A DNA stretch of 10,531 bases from Proteiniphilum sp. UBA4977 (lineage in GTDB: Bacteria > Bacteroidota > Bacteroidia > Bacteroidales > Dysgonomonadaceae): positions 43,027-53,557 of the forward strand of contig DGZP01000127.1 in NCBI GenBank assembly GCA_002398565.1. The letters are read 5' to 3'. A model generated the notes under the pieces. It did no database searches. It was not told the origin of the DNA and worked only from the letters and a program-made list of their open reading frames with translations. Both the position numbers and the translations under genes were made by a program. Position 1 is the first letter of the stretch; each line of letters begins with the position of its first letter. Of this stretch, positions 7,468 through 10,531 are shown in pieces.

Positions 7468-8636
7468 AGAAACAGGCGATCACCATATATTTGTTTGTCG
7501 TTACACTACTGCTGGTTTCCTGCCGGAAAGATGTGGAACTGTTGCTGTCGGAGGTGACTTTCACCGATCCCGGAGCATCGGCTGCCGGTCGTTATGCCGG
7601 TCTCTACCTGCTGAACGAAGGGAATATGGGAAGCAACAAGGCGACACTCGACTTTTACGATTTCGTAACCGGAAATTATCGCCGGAACATTTATGCGGAA
7701 AGAAATCCTTCCGTACCCAAGGAGCTGGGCGATGTGGGTAACGATCTTCAACTCCATGGCAGCCGCTTGTATGCAGTAATCAACGCCTCCAATAAGATTG
7801 AGGTCATGGATGCTCGCACAACCGGGCGCATCGGACGGATAGAGATTCCCAACTGCCGTCACATCACCTTTCACGAAGGATATGCCTATGTTACGTCCTA
7901 TGCCGGCCCCATAGAGATAGATCCCGAATACAAGCAGAAAGGATACGTGGCCAGGATAGATACAGCCACCCTTGAGGTGACTGGAACATGTGTGGTAGGC
8001 TATCAGCCGGATGGTATTGCTGTGTCCGATGGAAACATCTACGTTGCCAATTCAGGCGGTTACCGTGGAGCAGGCAAGTCGATGAATTACGAAAGAACAG
8101 TCTCCGTAATATCCATTGCTACATTCAGGGAGACCGCCCGGATTGATGTGGATATGAATCTGCACCGGATAAAAGCAGATAGCCGGGGAGATCTCTGGGT
8201 CTCCTCGAGAAGCGATTATCACAATTCTCCCTCCCGTCTTTATTTTATCGATCACCGGAAACAGGCGGTGACTGACACCATTGACCTGCCGGTTAGCAAT
8301 TTCGCTTTCGCAGGCGATTCGCTATACCTTATCGGCATGGATGAATCCGTCCAAAGAGCAAACAATTTCTCCATCGTGGACATGGCGACCAGGGAAGTGG
8401 TAAACTCGGCCTTTATCTCCGACGGCACGGAGAAAGGATTTGAAACTTCTTACGGAATCACGGTTCATCCGGAAACAAGGGATATTTATATTACCGATGC
8501 AGGAGATTATATCAATCCCGGATATCTCTATCGATTTGACCGGGAGGGTAAAAAAATGTGGAGTATGCAGACGGGCGATATCCCGGCTCACTTTGTTTTC
8601 CTCCCCAAAAATACCTATATCCCTTCATTCCGGTAG
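7464..8636 (+). CDS. btuG: BtuG-type surface beta-propeller lipoprotein, B12 capture
   Basis: This 390-residue lipoprotein has a signal ending in Leu-Val-Ser-Cys, with Cys20 as the lipidated residue, followed by Arg-Lys-Asp. The mature protein shows repeated beta-propeller blade patterns. Examples are LYLLNEGNMGSNKATLDFYD (48-67), a NKIEVMDARTTGRI-like blade, QPDGIAVSDGNIYVANSGG (181-199), a segment around 234-246 with LWVSS, SNFAFAGDSLYLIG (278-291) and YGITVHPETRDIYITDAGD (330-348). This matches the YncE/DUF5074-like seven-bladed propellers to which BtuG of Bacteroides thetaiotaomicron belongs. BtuG2 is known to bind cobalamin very tightly at the cell surface and to sit on BtuB2. The start ATG overlaps the btuB stop by 4 bp, so the two are co-translated and likely form a complex. 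The name is given from fold, length and gene order; cobalamin binding by this copy is inferred. Confidence 0.85.
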   Translation: MKKQAITIYLFVVTLLLVSCRKDVELLLSEVTFTDPGASAAGRYAGLYLLNEGNMGSNKATLDFYDFVTGNYRRNIYAERNPSVPKELGDVGNDLQLHGSRLYAVINASNKIEVMDARTTGRIGRIEIPNCRHITFHEGYAYVTSYAGPIEIDPEYKQKGYVARIDTATLEVTGTCVVGYQPDGIAVSDGNIYVANSGGYRGAGKSMNYERTVSVISIATFRETARIDVDMNLHRIKADSRGDLWVSSRSDYHNSPSRLYFIDHRKQAVTDTIDLPVSNFAFAGDSLYLIGMDESVQRANNFSIVDMATREVVNSAFISDGTEKGFETSYGITVHPETRDIYITDAGDYINPGYLYRFDREGKKMWSMQTGDIPAHFVFLPKNTYIPSFR

Positions 8637-8788
8637 TACGTAAAAGAAGGGACCATTAGGAGATTGAATAATTAACAATATTGATAAATTTCTACAATAT
8701 GAAACGGGCATGTAAATTATTTACGCACAAGCACATGATTACAGCCAGTTCCATGTGGCCATGATGTAAAAATATAAAATATAAATAG

Positions 8789-9733
8789 ATGAAAACAAGT
8801 ATAAAAAATCTTATTTTATTGTCTTTCTTCTTGTCGATCTCCTTCCTGATCGGCTGCAGAGAGGAACGCGACAATATCGGGGAGGTCGAAGAGCCGCAAT
8901 ATTCGGTTTATCTCACCCGTGTATTTGAATACACACCGGCACCCGGACAATTTGTGAATAAACTTCCGGAATACGCAGCGGGAGACACACCTGCCTCCAT
9001 GGCCGCAAAAGCAGAAGTGGCCATAGCCGGAGGCAAAGAAGGACTTATCACGTTGGGCGGATACGGAGGATACGTGGTGGTGGGGTTTGATCACACCATT
9101 GAGAATAAGAGCGGAAGAGCAGATTTTGTCGTTTTTGGGAATGCATACAACGGAAATAGTGAACCGGGCATTGTAATGGTCTCCGTGGACAGTAATAAAA
9201 ACGGGATGCCGGATGATACCTGGTATGAACTGGCCGGTAGCGAATATAACAATGCTGAGTCCATTCATAACTACGCCATCACATACTACAGGCCAGACGA
9301 AAACAAAACTCCTGTACCACACAGCTCGCTCTCTTATGTGACCGATGCCACCTACATCGGGTGGAATGCCGGAGAGCATGGCGAAGGATTCATCTACAAG
9401 CTTGAATTTCATCAGCAAAGCTACTACCCGCAGTGGATCAATCAACCGGAACTGAAGTTCACTGGAACCAGGCTACCCGACAACGTCACGTCGACAGAGG
9501 GGATCTATCTGCTCCAATCGTATGAATGGGGATATGCAGACAATGTGGCAAATAACGATTCCAGAGCACAACTCGATATTGACTGGGCAGTAGACGCGGC
9601 AGGCAACAAAGCAAACTTAACAGGGATTGATTTTGTAAAGATATATACTGGCGTCAACCAGTTTAACGGACGCATCGGGGAATCATCTACCGAGGTTTCG
9701 GGCGTGGCAGATTTGCATCTGTTGCAGAAATAA
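8789..9733 (+). CDS. Cell-surface lipoprotein of B12 operon, Ca-loop motif
   Basis: This 314-residue lipoprotein has a signal peptide with lipobox Leu-Ile-Gly-Cys (Cys23), followed by the charged run REERDN, which resembles Bacteroidota surface-export signals. The mature part is beta-rich and aromatic, with Gly-Gly-Tyr-Gly-Gly-Tyr (89-94) leading into VVVGFDHTIENKSG and ADFVVFGNAYNG (111-122). Residues 134-143 (DSNKNGMPDD) match the DxNxNGxxDD pattern of EF-hand or dockerin-type calcium loops, closely followed by TWYELAGSEY. A conserved-looking block, GIDFVKIYTGVN (279-290), lies near the C-terminus. It belongs to a group usually labelled only 'cell surface protein'; I cannot name a function. 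It lies 152 bases after btuG with no convincing promoter in between. It is therefore probably in the same B12-controlled unit, as an accessory cobamide-binding or transporter-assembly protein. Confidence 0.85.
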   Translation: MKTSIKNLILLSFFLSISFLIGCREERDNIGEVEEPQYSVYLTRVFEYTPAPGQFVNKLPEYAAGDTPASMAAKAEVAIAGGKEGLITLGGYGGYVVVGFDHTIENKSGRADFVVFGNAYNGNSEPGIVMVSVDSNKNGMPDDTWYELAGSEYNNAESIHNYAITYYRPDENKTPVPHSSLSYVTDATYIGWNAGEHGEGFIYKLEFHQQSYYPQWINQPELKFTGTRLPDNVTSTEGIYLLQSYEWGYADNVANNDSRAQLDIDWAVDAAGNKANLTGIDFVKIYTGVNQFNGRIGESSTEVSGVADLHLLQK

Positions 9734-9789
9734 GTGTTTATTGATCATTAAGATATAAAATATTTATCATCAAATAATTTAAATTAAAA

Positions 9790-10531
9790 ATGAAAAAAAA
9801 TCTGTTTTATCTGTTATTTATCTCAGCATTGCTGCTGGTTTCCTGTGAAAATGAAGAGATGACCATTACGAAGGTGATGGATCTGGAGAACAAACTAACT
9901 CAGCCTGAAACCGAATGGACCGGTGATAAATCGGGAACCGAAATTCCGGGAGAATGGGGATCCGTCTGGAAAAATCAGTTTAGTGACAACGGTAGTATCT
10001 TTCTGTTCGATAATTATTTCTCCGATTATGCTTGGGGTGGCTTTATGTACACCAATAAGAGTGACGTCACAACCGCCAGCTATACAAACAACAGTGCGAT
10101 CACCGGAAAAGCCCACACGGGAAAGGTGTATCTCACTGCAAATAACACTGAATTCAATCCGGCAGTGGTCTCATTCAAAGATGGTAAAACATACCGGGTG
10201 AAAGGAATGTATATTACCAACAGTACCTATGCTTACCTCTCAATGAAAAATGGGGATCAGTTCGCAAAAAAATTCAGCGAAGGAGATTGGTTCAAGCTTG
10301 ATATTTACGGGAAAGATATCTCTGGAAATGACAGCCAGTCAGTTTCTGTTTATCTGTCTGATTTCAGAAACGGAAAAAAAGAGATATTAAATGCATGGAA
10401 GTGGGTTGAACTTTCTGGCCTTGGTGAACTGAAAAGCCTTCATTTCAATCTTACGTCTACCGACAATGGCAACCAGGGGATGAATACTCCCGCCTACTTC
10501 TGTATCGATGATCTGACCATCTTAATGGAAG
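9790..10531 (+). CDS. DUF4465-family lipoprotein, cut by right edge
   Basis: An open frame starts at ATG 9790, after an A-rich leader, and runs to the window end; 247 complete codons are visible. The signal peptide (MKKNLFYLLFISALLLVSC) ends in Leu-Val-Ser-Cys with Cys19, followed by the acidic run ENEE that suggests surface export. The mature protein shows DUF4465 hallmarks: YAWGGFMYTNKSD (80-92) near the start, GMYITNSTYAYLSMKNGD (139-156), GDWFKLDIYG (165-174), VYLSDFRNGK (187-196), then WKWVELSGLG and GMNTPAYFCIDD (230-241). The last motif is normally near the C-terminus, so few residues are missing. The family is probably a beta-sandwich with carbohydrate-binding-like topology (inference). 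It lies 56 bases after the preceding lipoprotein gene and appears to be in the same operon. Its role in B12 uptake is suggested by context only. Confidence 0.85.
   Translation, partial: MKKNLFYLLFISALLLVSCENEEMTITKVMDLENKLTQPETEWTGDKSGTEIPGEWGSVWKNQFSDNGSIFLFDNYFSDYAWGGFMYTNKSDVTTASYTNNSAITGKAHTGKVYLTANNTEFNPAVVSFKDGKTYRVKGMYITNSTYAYLSMKNGDQFAKKFSEGDWFKLDIYGKDISGNDSQSVSVYLSDFRNGKKEILNAWKWVELSGLGELKSLHFNLTSTDNGNQGMNTPAYFCIDDLTILME

Noticed and set aside
8699..8764. 21-residue ORF in the gap after btuG
   Set aside because: Too short to judge, no visible ribosome binding site, and no recognisable peptide character; kept only as part of the gap observation.
8816..9445. 209-codon minus-strand frame opposite the 314-aa lipoprotein gene
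   Set aside because: It lies wholly opposite a well-supported lipoprotein gene, its composition is odd (Cys- and His-rich, patchy) and no domain is recognisable.

Overview
The window looks like chromosomal DNA from a member of the Bacteroidales (Bacteroidota). The evidence is TonB-dependent uptake paired with surface lipoproteins, two matches to the Bacteroides-type -7 promoter element TAnnTTTG, A-rich start regions without strong Shine-Dalgarno sequences, and a DUF4465-type lipoprotein. Protein style and moderate GC would suit a propionate-forming anaerobe such as a Proteiniphilum/Dysgonomonas relative, but that rank is a guess. Every supported gene is on the + strand.

Region 1 (1-1219) holds the 3' part of an unrecognised gene that enters from the left edge, then a small lipoprotein of unknown function.

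Region 2 (about 1242-4932) is a compact three-gene operon for a biotin-dependent acyl-CoA carboxylase: biotin carboxylase, biotin carboxyl carrier protein and carboxyltransferase. A TAnnTTTG element and a 10-bp dyad lie just upstream. The BC and BCCP subunits look like a PccA-type alpha chain cut inside its BT domain. The carboxyltransferase has Ile, not Asp, at the site known to set acetyl- versus propionyl-CoA preference.

Region 3 (about 5051 to the right edge) is a cobalamin uptake locus. A promoter is followed by a clear cobalamin riboswitch and a candidate expression platform with two competing helices next to the start codon. Then come a BtuB-type TonB-dependent transporter and, overlapping it by 4 bp, a BtuG-type beta-propeller lipoprotein. 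Two further lipoproteins follow: a 314-aa cell-surface protein with a calcium-loop-like motif, and a DUF4465-family protein cut by the right edge.

Together region 3 would capture cobamide at the cell surface (BtuG and perhaps the accessory lipoproteins), pass it through BtuB and shut off when B12 is plentiful. Regions 2 and 3 may be linked physiologically: methylmalonyl-CoA, the product of propionyl-CoA carboxylation, is handled by the B12-dependent methylmalonyl-CoA mutase. No mutase, inner-membrane BtuCDF or cobamide remodelling gene is visible here. The least explained parts are the two accessory lipoproteins and the riboswitch expression platform.
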